From positions 1 through 64,000 of the forward strand of contig NZ_BSND01000003.1 in NCBI RefSeq assembly GCF_030159795.1: a DNA stretch of 64,000 bases, given 5' to 3'. The notes under the pieces were generated by a model. That model did no database searches. It was given only the letters and a program-made list of their open reading frames with translations, and was not told where the DNA came from. A program made the translations under genes and the position numbers. This DNA is from Methylophaga thalassica (lineage in GTDB: Bacteria; Pseudomonadota; Gammaproteobacteria; Nitrosococcales; Methylophagaceae). The number at the start of each line of letters is the position of its first letter. Within the stretch, counting starts at the first letter, position 1. Shown here piece after piece: positions 17,147-25,311 of the stretch.

Positions 17147-18592
17147 ATGACTACTGAATCAAGTTCATATCAATCAGATAGCCTGATTGCCACAGATATT
17201 GAAGCGTATCTGAAGCAGCATGAAAATAAAGAAATGTTGCGTTTCTTAACATGCGGTAATGTGGATGATGGTAAAAGTACCCTGATTGGCCGTCTTCTAC
17301 ATGACTCGAAGATGATCTATGAAGATCAACTGGAAGCCGTCACACGTGATAGTGCCAAGTCTGGTACTACGGGTGAACAGGTGGATTTAGCTTTATTGGT
17401 AGATGGTTTACAGGCGGAGCGTGAGCAAGGCATTACCATTGACGTTGCTTACCGTTATTTTTCTACCACCAAACGTAAATTCATCATCGCCGACACACCG
17501 GGGCATGAGCAGTACACGCGTAATATGGCAACAGGGGCATCCAGCTGTCAGTTAGCGGTTATCCTGATTGATGCACGTTATGGGGTTCAAACACAGACGC
17601 GCAGACATAGTTTTATTGCCTCATTGTTAGGCATTAAACACGTGGTTGTTGCCATCAATAAAATGGATTTGATGGATTATAGTCAGGAAGTGTTTGATAA
17701 CATCCGTCACGACTACACTGAGTTCTCACGTGAGTTAGAACTGGAAGATATTCACTTTGTGCCGATGTCTGCGTTGGTGGGTGATAACGTCGTTAACCGC
17801 AGTGAAAAGATGGACTGGTATCAAGGACAAACCTTGATGGAGATTCTGGAAACGGTTGATGTTGATAAAGATCCCAACTTCGATGATATGCGTTTCCCTG
17901 TGCAGTTTGTGAATCGTCCAAACCTGAACTTCCGTGGTTATTGTGGCACTCTGGCATCGGGTATTTTGAAGCCAGGTGATGAAGTGACAGTGTTGCCGTC
18001 AGGTAAAGAAAGTAAAGTAAAAGCGCTTGTCACTTACGATGGCGACTTGGATCATGCTGTGCCGGGTGAAGCCATTACTGTCACATTAGAAAATGAAATT
18101 GATGTCAGCCGCGGCGATATGCTTGTTCATAGTAATCATCATCAACCACATGTATCAAGCCAGTTTAAAGCAATGGTTGTGTGGATGACCGAGCAACCAT
18201 TAGTGTCAAACAAGCAGTACAGTATTAAAGTTGGTGTCAGTGATGCGGGTGGTTCCTTAACTGGGATTGACTATCAAATTGATGTGAATACGCTGGAGCA
18301 TAATAAAGTCAGCGAACTCAAACTAAATGAAATTGGTTTGTGTGAATTTTCACTGAATAAACCGGTTGTGTTTGATTCATATAAACGCAATCGTACTACT
18401 GGTGCCTTCATCATTATTGATCGTCTGACGAATGTGACCATTGGTGCCGGTATGATTACGGATGCCGTTTCAGGTAGTCATGAAGTCGTGGCTGCAGGTG
18501 AGTTTTCTGCTTTTGAATTAGAGTTGAATGCACTGATTCGTAAACATTTCCCTCACTGGGATGCCAAAGATTTGAATCAACTTCTCAAATAA
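17147..18592 (+). CDS. cysN: Sulfate adenylyltransferase subunit 1 (GTPase)
   Basis: A 481-residue EF-Tu-like GTPase. The nucleotide motifs [28 protein letters not shown] and NKMDLMD are present, followed by two beta-barrel domains. GTP hydrolysis drives APS formation by CysD. The protein stops after the third domain, so it has no fused APS kinase (CysC); this fits the APS-specific CysH upstream. It is the last gene of the cluster, before a strong terminator. Confidence 0.97.
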   Translation: MTTESSSYQSDSLIATDIEAYLKQHENKEMLRFLTCGNVDDGKSTLIGRLLHDSKMIYEDQLEAVTRDSAKSGTTGEQVDLALLVDGLQAEREQGITIDVAYRYFSTTKRKFIIADTPGHEQYTRNMATGASSCQLAVILIDARYGVQTQTRRHSFIASLLGIKHVVVAINKMDLMDYSQEVFDNIRHDYTEFSRELELEDIHFVPMSALVGDNVVNRSEKMDWYQGQTLMEILETVDVDKDPNFDDMRFPVQFVNRPNLNFRGYCGTLASGILKPGDEVTVLPSGKESKVKALVTYDGDLDHAVPGEAITVTLENEIDVSRGDMLVHSNHHQPHVSSQFKAMVVWMTEQPLVSNKQYSIKVGVSDAGGSLTGIDYQIDVNTLEHNKVSELKLNEIGLCEFSLNKPVVFDSYKRNRTTGAFIIIDRLTNVTIGAGMITDAVSGSHEVVAAGEFSAFELELNALIRKHFPHWDAKDLNQLLK

Positions 18593-18616
18593 AAGCACGA
18601 TAAAATCTTATCGCAG

Positions 18617-18652
18617 AATAAAGCCAGTCAGTGTTTGCTGACTGGCTTTATT
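18617..18652 (+). terminator. Rho-independent terminator after cysN
   Basis: A perfect 15-base-pair stem (arms 18617-18631 and 18638-18652, core AAAGCCAGTCAG / CTGACTGGCTTT) with a six-base loop. The T-tract is short and partly inside the stem. It closes the sulfate operon. Confidence 0.85.
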
Positions 18653-18671
18653 GTGTCCGTTAAAAATATAT

Positions 18672-18725
18672 AAATCGTTTTTGTCGATTAATAGGAACAT
18701 AATAAACAATTATACAAATCGTTTT
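18672..18725. repeat. Pair of AAATCGTTTT direct repeats upstream of catalase
   Basis: The ten bases AAATCGTTTT occur at 18672-18681 and again at 18716-18725, 44 bp apart, about four helical turns, within the 138-bp gap between the cysN terminator and the catalase start. This could be a regulator site pair, but no known operator consensus (such as OxyR's ATAG/CTAT series) matches well. Confidence 0.4.
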
Positions 18726-18790
18726 AAGCTGGATAGACTTTGTTGTGTGCAATGAATTTGCTCAACATAATTAGCAGCAGCAAGGAATAA

Positions 18791-20242
18791 ATGATGACTA
18801 AAAAAGTTTTGACGACATCAGCAGGAGCCCCTGTCTCTGATGATAATAACAGTATCAGTGTCGGACCAAGAGGACCTTTGACTTATGACAACCACTACAC
18901 CTTCGAAAAATTGGCTCACTTCAACCGTGAGAGAATTCCTGAACGCGTGGTCCATGCACGTGGTACCGGGGCTTACGGAACCTTTACCCTCACCAAAAGT
19001 TTAAAAGAATTTACCATTGCTGATTTCTTGCAAAATGAAGGTAAAAGAACGGATGTGTTTATTCGTTTCTCGACAGTAGGTGGTGGTCAGGATTCACATG
19101 ATTTCGCCCGTGACCCACGTGGCTTTGCCATAAAGTTTTATACCAAGCAAGGTAACTACGATATGGTGGGGAATAATACTCCAGTGTTTTTCTTGCGTGA
19201 TCCAAGTAAGTTTCCGGACTTTATTCACTCACAGAAAAAGAATCCGCGTACCAACTTGCCAGATCCTCGCATGGCTTATGAGTTCTGGGCTAATTATCCT
19301 CAGGCCTTACATCAGGTCACTATTTTGATGTCTGATCGGGGGATTCCGGCTTCATACCGTAATATGAATGGGTACAGCTCTCATACTTATAGCTTCTGGA
19401 ATGAAAAGGGCGAACGGTTTTGGTTTAAATGGCACTTTAAAACCAATCAGGGCATCAAAACGCTACGAGCAGAAGAAGCGGCAGTAGCGGATCCTCATGG
19501 GGCACAACAGGATTTGGTGGAGGCCATTGACCGTGGAGATTTCCCAAGCTGGACGGCAAAAGTGCAGATCATGACGGAACAGAAAGCGCGTGATGCGGAG
19601 GTTAATCCGTTTGATTTAACCAAAGTATGGCCGCATGATGAATTTCCACTGATTGAGGTGGGTCAGCTAGAGTTGAACCGTAATGTGGATAATTATTTTG
19701 CTGAAACCGAACAAGCGGCTTTTGCACCAAGTAACTTTGTGCCGGGTATTAGTTCATCACCTGACAAAATGTTGCAAGGAAGGCTGTTAGCGTATCAGGA
19801 TGCTCATCGTTATCGAGTGGGGGTGAACTACAATCAGTTACCTGTTAATGCGGCAAAATGTCCGGTCAATCATTATCAGCGTGATGGGGCTATGGCGGGC
19901 TTGTGCCCGGCGGGTGGACATCATCATCAGACAAGTGGTGCAAACTTTTATCCGAATGATCGTGATGATGGTCCGGCACCGGATCAAGCTGTGGCAGAAC
20001 CTCCGATGCCTGTGGAAGCGGGGGCCTGGTTGGATCGCTTTGATACTGATGAAGAGGATCATTACACACAAGCGGGCAATTTGTTCCGTATTATGAGTGA
20101 CGATCAAAAACAACAATTAGCAAATAATATTGCTGGTGGACTTGGGCAGTGTGATGCCTCTGTTCAACAACGTATGTTAGCTCAGTTTGAAAAGGCTGAT
20201 CCGGACTATGCTGCCAGAGTAGCGGCTGCACTACAGGCTTAA
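18791..20242 (+). CDS. katA: Monofunctional haem catalase
   Basis: A 483-residue small-subunit catalase (clade 3 length). The distal histidine is in RVVHARGTGAYGTF, the distal asparagine in DMVGNNTPVFFLRD, and the proximal haem-ligand tyrosine in GRLLAYQDAHRYRVG. It breaks down hydrogen peroxide in the cytoplasm. The start has AAGGA seven bases upstream. It is a single-gene unit between two terminators. A His-rich patch (GGHHHQ) follows the haem region, unremarkable for the family. Confidence 0.96.
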   Translation: MMTKKVLTTSAGAPVSDDNNSISVGPRGPLTYDNHYTFEKLAHFNRERIPERVVHARGTGAYGTFTLTKSLKEFTIADFLQNEGKRTDVFIRFSTVGGGQDSHDFARDPRGFAIKFYTKQGNYDMVGNNTPVFFLRDPSKFPDFIHSQKKNPRTNLPDPRMAYEFWANYPQALHQVTILMSDRGIPASYRNMNGYSSHTYSFWNEKGERFWFKWHFKTNQGIKTLRAEEAAVADPHGAQQDLVEAIDRGDFPSWTAKVQIMTEQKARDAEVNPFDLTKVWPHDEFPLIEVGQLELNRNVDNYFAETEQAAFAPSNFVPGISSSPDKMLQGRLLAYQDAHRYRVGVNYNQLPVNAAKCPVNHYQRDGAMAGLCPAGGHHHQTSGANFYPNDRDDGPAPDQAVAEPPMPVEAGAWLDRFDTDEEDHYTQAGNLFRIMSDDQKQQLANNIAGGLGQCDASVQQRMLAQFEKADPDYAARVAAALQA

Positions 20243-20255
20243 ATAGTCTGAAACT

Positions 20256-20287
20256 AAAGGGGCGTTAAATACGCCCCTTTATTTATT
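20256..20287 (+). terminator. Terminator after catalase
   Basis: A ten-base-pair stem AAAGGGGCGT / ACGCCCCTTT with a five-base loop, followed by ATTTATT. It overlaps the stop codon of the oppositely oriented glycosylase gene and may work weakly in both directions. Confidence 0.8.
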
Positions 20288-20819
20288 GGATAAGTTGCTT
20301 GATGCTGCTTAGTTGTTCACGCCAGATGATCTGTTTTTTCTCTAAAGAAATAGCCGCATTAGCAGGACTGGTGGATGGCAGACGAGATGTCGTGATGTTC
20401 TGCCATGGTTTTTCTAAGCTCGCCTGAACGTATTTCATATAAATTTGTTCTGCTTTAGCACCATTAAAAAACACAGCCTGAATATTGGGATGAGCCTGAA
20501 AAAAGGAATTAAAGTCGTTGGCTTCAATAGAGTCAGGCGCAATATTGCTATCCAGGCTGCCTGATCTGTCGCAGGCCTTTAACACATCCCACACTGCTAC
20601 GCGATGTTGCGTCAGCAGTTCACAACGTTGCTGATATGGCCAGCTTTTTTCAATAGCAAACAGACTTTGCATAATTGACCAGAAAGCATTGCGTGGATGA
20701 GCATAATATTGCTGTTGCCGAAGTGATTCTAATCCCGGCATAGAACCGAGAATGAGAATTTCAGCTGAAGGCTTGGCGATCGGTGGAAAGCTGTAACAGC
20801 GAGATTCATGAGCTGACAT
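20283..20819 (-). CDS. Hypoxanthine (deoxyinosine) DNA glycosylase
   Basis: A 178-residue member of the uracil-DNA-glycosylase superfamily, family 6 type. The N-terminal ILILGSMPGLESLRQQQYYAHP forms the active-site loop, with NAFW following, and AVFFNGAKAEQIY supplies the second DNA-binding motif. Such enzymes remove hypoxanthine from DNA after adenine deamination. Its ATG shares a base with the stop of the DUF3465 gene (TAATG), so the two are translated together. Confidence 0.85.
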   Translation of the reverse strand: MSAHESRCYSFPPIAKPSAEILILGSMPGLESLRQQQYYAHPRNAFWSIMQSLFAIEKSWPYQQRCELLTQHRVAVWDVLKACDRSGSLDSNIAPDSIEANDFNSFFQAHPNIQAVFFNGAKAEQIYMKYVQASLEKPWQNITTSRLPSTSPANAAISLEKKQIIWREQLSSIKQLIQ

Positions 20820-21262
20820 TATTGATACAACTGACCCTTGTAGCGTATCCAGCCATGAGGATGTTTATTGTCAGGATCATGATGAGTCCAATGAATGACA
20901 CCGCCTTTGTCATTCCACTCATATTCACCAAAAACATGTACTTCATCGCCGACTTTCAGAGCGTCAATACGTGGTGCCAGATCAATATTATGAGCAATCA
21001 GGACCGTCAGCTTATCCGGCAGCGTGATAATAAAACGCTGATGACGACTGCCTTTAGTATCGTCTGGGAGAATGCGACTAACGACGCCACTGACTTCAAC
21101 CAGAACATCACTTTTTTGCTGTTGGTAAAGTGACGAAATCGATGTGGCTTCAGGACTGTTAACATTTTTATTGTGTGGCTGATAATGACTGGCTCCCCAA
21201 ATCAGAAAGCCAAAAGCGATCACCAGCCATAAACGTTGTTTTTGTCGACTTGCTTTAGACAT
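20819..21262 (-). CDS. DUF3465-family membrane-anchored protein
   Basis: A 147-residue protein with one N-terminal membrane helix (WLVIAFGFLIWGAS) and a C-terminal small beta-barrel-like domain ending in GGVIHWTHHDPDNKHPHGWI, the signature of DUF3465. The domain resembles an OB fold and is likely periplasmic. The ATG at 21262 has AGGAAA seven bases upstream; the longer frame to a TTG at 21280 has none. Function is unknown. It is coupled to the glycosylase, though the two products should be in different compartments. Confidence 0.75.
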   Translation of the reverse strand: MSKASRQKQRLWLVIAFGFLIWGASHYQPHNKNVNSPEATSISSLYQQQKSDVLVEVSGVVSRILPDDTKGSRHQRFIITLPDKLTVLIAHNIDLAPRIDALKVGDEVHVFGEYEWNDKGGVIHWTHHDPDNKHPHGWIRYKGQLYQ

Positions 21263-21570
21263 GCAAGATTTCCTGATCAAAAAATATATTCAGTATAACC
21301 AGTTTACAGTGAATTATAGAGAGCAGTGAGAACAGCAAAACAGATTGACTCAGGAGTGATTAAAACTGAGATTCGCCCGTTAAGTGACGCGCACAATTAA
21401 AACTGACAGCAATCACTAGCGATAAAACGATATTTTATGGTCGGATTAAACCATAGAGATGACGGGGTATTAGTCAATTAACTAATATAGATATTGGTAT
21501 TTATAATTTCCTGTTATATATCGCCAGCGTTATAATAGCGAGTCCGGTATTAAGAGTTTAGAGAGCTTAA
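21263..21570. promoter_or_regulatory. Long leader/promoter region upstream of cysI with two inverted repeats
   Basis: This 308-bp gap holds no gene. Two inverted repeats stand out: TATGGT / ACCATA at 21436-21455 with an eight-base spacer, and TTAGT / ACTAA at 21470-21485. Both are in the half nearer cysI, where an activator such as CysB could bind. No full sigma70 promoter is certain; several AT-rich stretches (around 21500-21530) could serve as a -10 box. Confidence 0.4.
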
Positions 21571-23223
21571 ATGTATCAATACGATAAGTATGATCAAACG
21601 ATGGTTGAGCAGCGGGTCGCACAGTTCCGTGATCAAACACGTCGTTTCTTGGCGGGTGAGCTGACCGAAGAGCAGTTCCGTCCTTTACGACTGATGAATG
21701 GTTTATATATTCAGATACATGCACCTATGTTGCGTGTTGCTATTCCTTATGGACTGATGTCATCCAAACAAGTTCGTAAAATCGCGGAAGTCTCACGCCG
21801 TTACGATAAAGGGTTTGTTCACTTCACTACGCGTCAGAATTTCCAAATGAACTGGCCGAAGTTAGAAGATGTGCCAGATATCCTTGCTGAACTGGCTACT
21901 GTACAGATGCATGCCATTCAAAGTAGTGGTAACTGTATTCGTAATACAACGTCTGATCAGTTTGCGGGTATCAATGCCAATGAGATTGAAGATCCACGTC
22001 CATGGGCAGAAATTATTCGTCAATGGTCAACCTTTCATCCAGAGTTTGCCTATTTACCGCGTAAATTCAAAATTGCGGTCATCGGTTCTGAAGAAGATCG
22101 TGCTGCGACAAAACTACATGATATCGGCTTACATTTAGTCAAAAATCATGAAGGTGAAATTGGTTTCGAAGTGTTAGTTGGCGGTGGTTTGGGACGTACT
22201 CCAATCATTGGTCAGCAAATTAGACCGTTTCTTGAGAAAAAAGATCTGCTGTCTTATCTGGAAGCTATCTTGCGTGTTTATAACCGATTGGGCCGTCGTG
22301 ATAATAAATACAAAGCGCGTATCAAGATTACTGTTCGTGAGCACGGCATTAATCATATTCGTGAATTGGTTGAAGCCGAATGGGTGCAAATCCGTGACCA
22401 GCTTGAATTGAATCAGAAAGAAATTGACCGTGTTAAGTCTTATTTCACTGAACCTGAATATGAAGCTGACGCGGCTGCAGATGAAAGCTATGAAAAAGCA
22501 CTGGCGGAAGATAAGGCGTTTGCACGTTGGGCTAAACAAAATACGTTTGCTCATAAACAGCCTGGTTATCGTGCCGTTTATGTCTCACTGAAAGCGCCGG
22601 GTATTGCGCCGGGTGATGTCACATCTGACCAGCTTGAAGTGATTGCGGATCTGGCTGATGAATTCAGCTTCGGTGAAGTTCGTTCAACCCATAACCAAAA
22701 CCTGGTTTTTGCTGATGTAAAACAAGCAGATTTGTATGCGTTATGGTTAAGACTCGAAGCAGATAATCTGGCAACGCCAAATATTAATACACTCACTGAC
22801 ATTATTTGCTGCCCAGGCCTGGACTATTGCGGTCTGGCGAATGCTAAATCAATTCCTCTATCGAAACAGATCGCGGAACGGTTTGGAGATCTGGATTATC
22901 TGTATGATTTGGGTGATATCAAGATCAAGTTCTCAGGCTGCATGAATGGATGTGCTCATCAAAGTGTTGGTCATATCGGTATCCTGGGTGTCGATAAAAA
23001 AGGTGAAGAGTGGTATCAATTCACGCTTGGTGGCAGTTCAGAAGCTGATGCATCATTAGGTGAACGTTTAGGTAAGGCTATTCCTAAAGAAGAAGTCGTT
23101 GATACTGTGGGTCATTTACTGGATGCTTATGTTGATTTACGCCATGAGGATGAGTCATTCCTGGCCACTGTCCGTCGTTTAGGTGTTGATCCATTCAAGG
23201 AGCGTGTATATGCAGATAATTAA
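21571..23223 (+). CDS. cysI: Sulfite/nitrite reductase haemoprotein
   Basis: A 550-residue siroheme/[4Fe-4S] reductase. The cluster ligands are two cysteine pairs: Cys414 and Cys420 in CCPGLDYC, and Cys457 and Cys461 in SGCMNGC. The siroheme-binding TTRQNFQ lies near residue 88. It makes a six-electron reduction of sulfite to sulfide (or nitrite to ammonia). The DUF934 partner downstream, rather than a CysJ flavoprotein, indicates the ferredoxin-linked or unknown-donor type widespread in proteobacteria. Sulfite is favoured by the neighbouring sulfate genes. Confidence 0.9.
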   Translation: MYQYDKYDQTMVEQRVAQFRDQTRRFLAGELTEEQFRPLRLMNGLYIQIHAPMLRVAIPYGLMSSKQVRKIAEVSRRYDKGFVHFTTRQNFQMNWPKLEDVPDILAELATVQMHAIQSSGNCIRNTTSDQFAGINANEIEDPRPWAEIIRQWSTFHPEFAYLPRKFKIAVIGSEEDRAATKLHDIGLHLVKNHEGEIGFEVLVGGGLGRTPIIGQQIRPFLEKKDLLSYLEAILRVYNRLGRRDNKYKARIKITVREHGINHIRELVEAEWVQIRDQLELNQKEIDRVKSYFTEPEYEADAAADESYEKALAEDKAFARWAKQNTFAHKQPGYRAVYVSLKAPGIAPGDVTSDQLEVIADLADEFSFGEVRSTHNQNLVFADVKQADLYALWLRLEADNLATPNINTLTDIICCPGLDYCGLANAKSIPLSKQIAERFGDLDYLYDLGDIKIKFSGCMNGCAHQSVGHIGILGVDKKGEEWYQFTLGGSSEADASLGERLGKAIPKEEVVDTVGHLLDAYVDLRHEDESFLATVRRLGVDPFKERVYADN

Positions 23224-23689
23224 AGATCGTGAAATCGTCGAAGATAATTGGACACATCTGGATGATGATGCAGATCTGGTTGCTGGCAATATTACCGTCT
23301 CCTTAGCTCGTTGGCAGGAACAACATGAAACACTGGTCAAGCATAAAGGTGAACTGGGTTTACGTTTAAGTGGTGATGACCCTCTGGAAGAAGTAGTTCC
23401 GGATTTGATTCATTTTTCGTTAATTGTGTTGGTTTTCCCTGCGTTTACAGACGGACGCTGTTATTCCTTCGCTCGTTTATTACGTGAGCGTTATGGCTTT
23501 AAAGCTGAAATCCGTGCACAAGGTGATGTATTACATGATCAGCTGTTTTATATGTCACAGTGCGGAATTAATAGTTTTGAACTGGCGAATCCAAATCGCA
23601 TCGACAAGGCATTGACCGCTTTTGATGACTTTAGTGAAAGTTATCAAGCCACAGTGTTGCGTCCTGAACCGCTCTATCGTCGTCGTTAG
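23210..23689 (+). CDS. DUF934 protein, partner of CysI
   Basis: A 159-residue DUF934 protein. The family is nearly always found after cysI and is needed for sulfite reduction in some species, possibly as an electron-transfer or assembly factor. Recognisable stretches are FPAFTDGRCYSFARLLRERYGF and GDVLHDQLFYMSQCG. I start it at the ATG at 23210, with AAGGAG seven bases upstream; it overlaps cysI by 14 bp. No metal-binding motif is obvious beyond two conserved cysteines. Confidence 0.88.
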   Translation: MQIIKDREIVEDNWTHLDDDADLVAGNITVSLARWQEQHETLVKHKGELGLRLSGDDPLEEVVPDLIHFSLIVLVFPAFTDGRCYSFARLLRERYGFKAEIRAQGDVLHDQLFYMSQCGINSFELANPNRIDKALTAFDDFSESYQATVLRPEPLYRRR

Positions 23690-23707
23690 GTTTCAGTTCT
23701 CGTCTAT

Positions 23708-24580
23708 ATGGCTGTATATGCGATTGGTGATGTTCAGGGCTGTTACGATGAGTTAGTCAAAATGCTGGATCGAATTCAGTTCGATCCAGCTGATGATCAG
23801 ATATGGTTGGCTGGTGATCTTGTCAACCGAGGGCCTAAATCCGCTGAAGTCTTGAGATTGGCAAAACAGCTGGGCAATAGTTGTGTCGCCGTTTTAGGAA
23901 ATCACGACCTGCATTTACTGGCTAATGCTGCCGGTGTGATTGAGTATCAACACCATCTGGACACGATTGAGCAAATCCTCTCAGCACCTGACAGAGATGA
24001 GCTTATCGATTGGTTAAGACAACAGCCCTTGTTTTATCACGATCCCGCTATTGATTTTAGTATGGTACATGCGGGTATTCCGGCCGAATGGTCAGTAAAG
24101 GAATCACTGGCGCGCGCGGCAGAAGTTGAAACCGTATTAAAGAGTGATAACTGGCGCGATTTTTTTCAGCATATGTATGGTAATAAACCTAAACGCTGGA
24201 CACCGGAGCTGAGAGGTTGGGACAGATTACGCTTCATTACCAATTGTTTTACCCGGCTGCGTTATTGTCATGAAGATGGCCGAATCGCCTTAAAGTTTAA
24301 AGGGGCACCGGAAGATAAACCGCTGCATCAACGTCCCTGGTTTGAAATGCCCAATCGGTTAACAGCCAATGACCGTATTGTGTTTGGGCATTGGTCTACC
24401 CTGGGGGTGGGTCGTTATGGCAATGTGTTTTCATTAGACAGTGGCGCTGTGTGGGGAGAAACACTGACGGCAGTCCGGATTGATCAAGAGCCATATGAAT
24501 GGATAACGGTTGAAGCTGATGCGGCTAGTTTACCTTTCCCTAAAAAAAAGTCGGATAAAAAGCGGAGACGTTGGCTGTAG
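23708..24580 (+). CDS. apaH: Bis(5'-nucleosyl)-tetraphosphatase, symmetrical
   Basis: A 290-residue metallophosphatase with the metal motifs AIGDVQGCYDE, LAGDLVNRGPKS and LGNHDLHLL, and the C-terminal FGHWSTLG. ApaH splits Ap4A into two ADP and can remove Np4 caps from RNA. It lies 18 bp after the DUF934 gene on the same strand and may be read with the cysI unit. Its C-terminus ends in a basic tail (KKKSDKKRRRWL). Confidence 0.95.
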   Translation: MAVYAIGDVQGCYDELVKMLDRIQFDPADDQIWLAGDLVNRGPKSAEVLRLAKQLGNSCVAVLGNHDLHLLANAAGVIEYQHHLDTIEQILSAPDRDELIDWLRQQPLFYHDPAIDFSMVHAGIPAEWSVKESLARAAEVETVLKSDNWRDFFQHMYGNKPKRWTPELRGWDRLRFITNCFTRLRYCHEDGRIALKFKGAPEDKPLHQRPWFEMPNRLTANDRIVFGHWSTLGVGRYGNVFSLDSGAVWGETLTAVRIDQEPYEWITVEADAASLPFPKKKSDKKRRRWL

Positions 24581-24653
24581 GTATTGGTTCGCCACTGCTC
24601 TGTGAAAATGAGTACAATATATTTCATATTGATTAATTTCTGGATTAAAAATA

Positions 24654-24800
24654 ATGAGTGATGTCACGAGCTATTCCGCTGACGTATTTGCGAAAGGCGA
24701 GGAGATGGGGACTGACACTCACCTTTTCAGCGTTGCTAAGGCAGCCACTGGAGTGATTGAAATGGTTAATGGTTTAAAACAAATTGAGGCTGGCAAATAA
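24654..24800 (+). CDS. Possible small protein of 48 residues upstream of nusB
   Basis: An open frame of 48 codons starts at ATG 24654 and its stop TAA directly precedes the nusB ATG at 24801. It reads MSDVTSYSADVFAKGEEM at its start and ends in NGLKQIEAGK. The first ATG lacks a good ribosome site; the internal ATG at 24705 has AAAGG seven bases upstream and would give 31 residues. It could be a real small gene, a leader peptide coupled to nusB, or chance. Confidence 0.35.
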   Translation: MSDVTSYSADVFAKGEEMGTDTHLFSVAKAATGVIEMVNGLKQIEAGK

Positions 24801-25253
24801 ATGGCCACGGGATTACCCAGAACAAAAGCACGCCGAGCGGCTGTACAAGCGCTCTATCAGGCTCAAGTCAATGGTGAAGCACCACAAAAAGATACACTTG
24901 AGTTTGTTACCGCCGAATATGCTGACAAGATTGATAAGAAATATTTTGTGACGTTAATCGATGGTACGCTCAAGTATCAGGGCGAAATTGACGCTGAGCT
25001 CACCAAAGTGATTGATCGTGACCTGGACAAAATTGACCCTGTTGAAGTGTCGGTTTTACGTTTAGCCGTGTTTGAATTTATGCATTTGCCGGAAATACCT
25101 TACCGCGTTGTGCTCAATGAAGCTGTTGAATTAGCCAAATCATTTGGTGGTGAACAAGGCCATAAATACGTCAACGGTGTATTAGATAAAATGGGCGCGC
25201 GTCTGCGCACGCATGAACATCAGGCAGCAAAAGCTGCACGTCAAAAGAAATAA
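24801..25253 (+). CDS. nusB: Transcription antitermination factor NusB
   Basis: A 150-residue all-helical protein with the NusB signatures ARRAAVQALYQAQ near residue 10, VSVLRLAVFEFMH and VLNEAVELAKSFGGEQGHKYVNGVLD near the C-terminus. With S10 (NusE) it binds boxA RNA to prevent early termination in rRNA operons. It starts directly after the small frame upstream and is followed by thiL, an order common in proteobacteria. Confidence 0.96.
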   Translation: MATGLPRTKARRAAVQALYQAQVNGEAPQKDTLEFVTAEYADKIDKKYFVTLIDGTLKYQGEIDAELTKVIDRDLDKIDPVEVSVLRLAVFEFMHLPEIPYRVVLNEAVELAKSFGGEQGHKYVNGVLDKMGARLRTHEHQAAKAARQKK

Positions 25254-25260
25254 TTAAGCT

Positions 25261-25292
25261 CAAGGCCTGAATCCTGCAGGATTCAGGCCTTG
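25261..25292. repeat. Perfect 32-bp palindrome between nusB and thiL
   Basis: The 32 bases are their own reverse complement without a spacer (half site CAAGGCCTGAATCCTG). As RNA they would form a stem of about 14 pairs. The downstream sequence ATTACTATAAGG has no T-run, so it is a weak terminator candidate at best. It may instead be a processing site or a protein-binding site. Confidence 0.6.
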
Positions 25293-25311
25293 ATTACTAT
25301 AAGGTTTCTGT

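Noticed and set aside
18656-18790. OxyR site before catalase
   Set aside because: The ATAG/CTAT series with seven-base spacing is not met; only one ATAG element is present.
22174-22554. 126-codon antisense frame in cysI
   Set aside because: Shadow of the coding frame; composition and lack of start signals show no gene.
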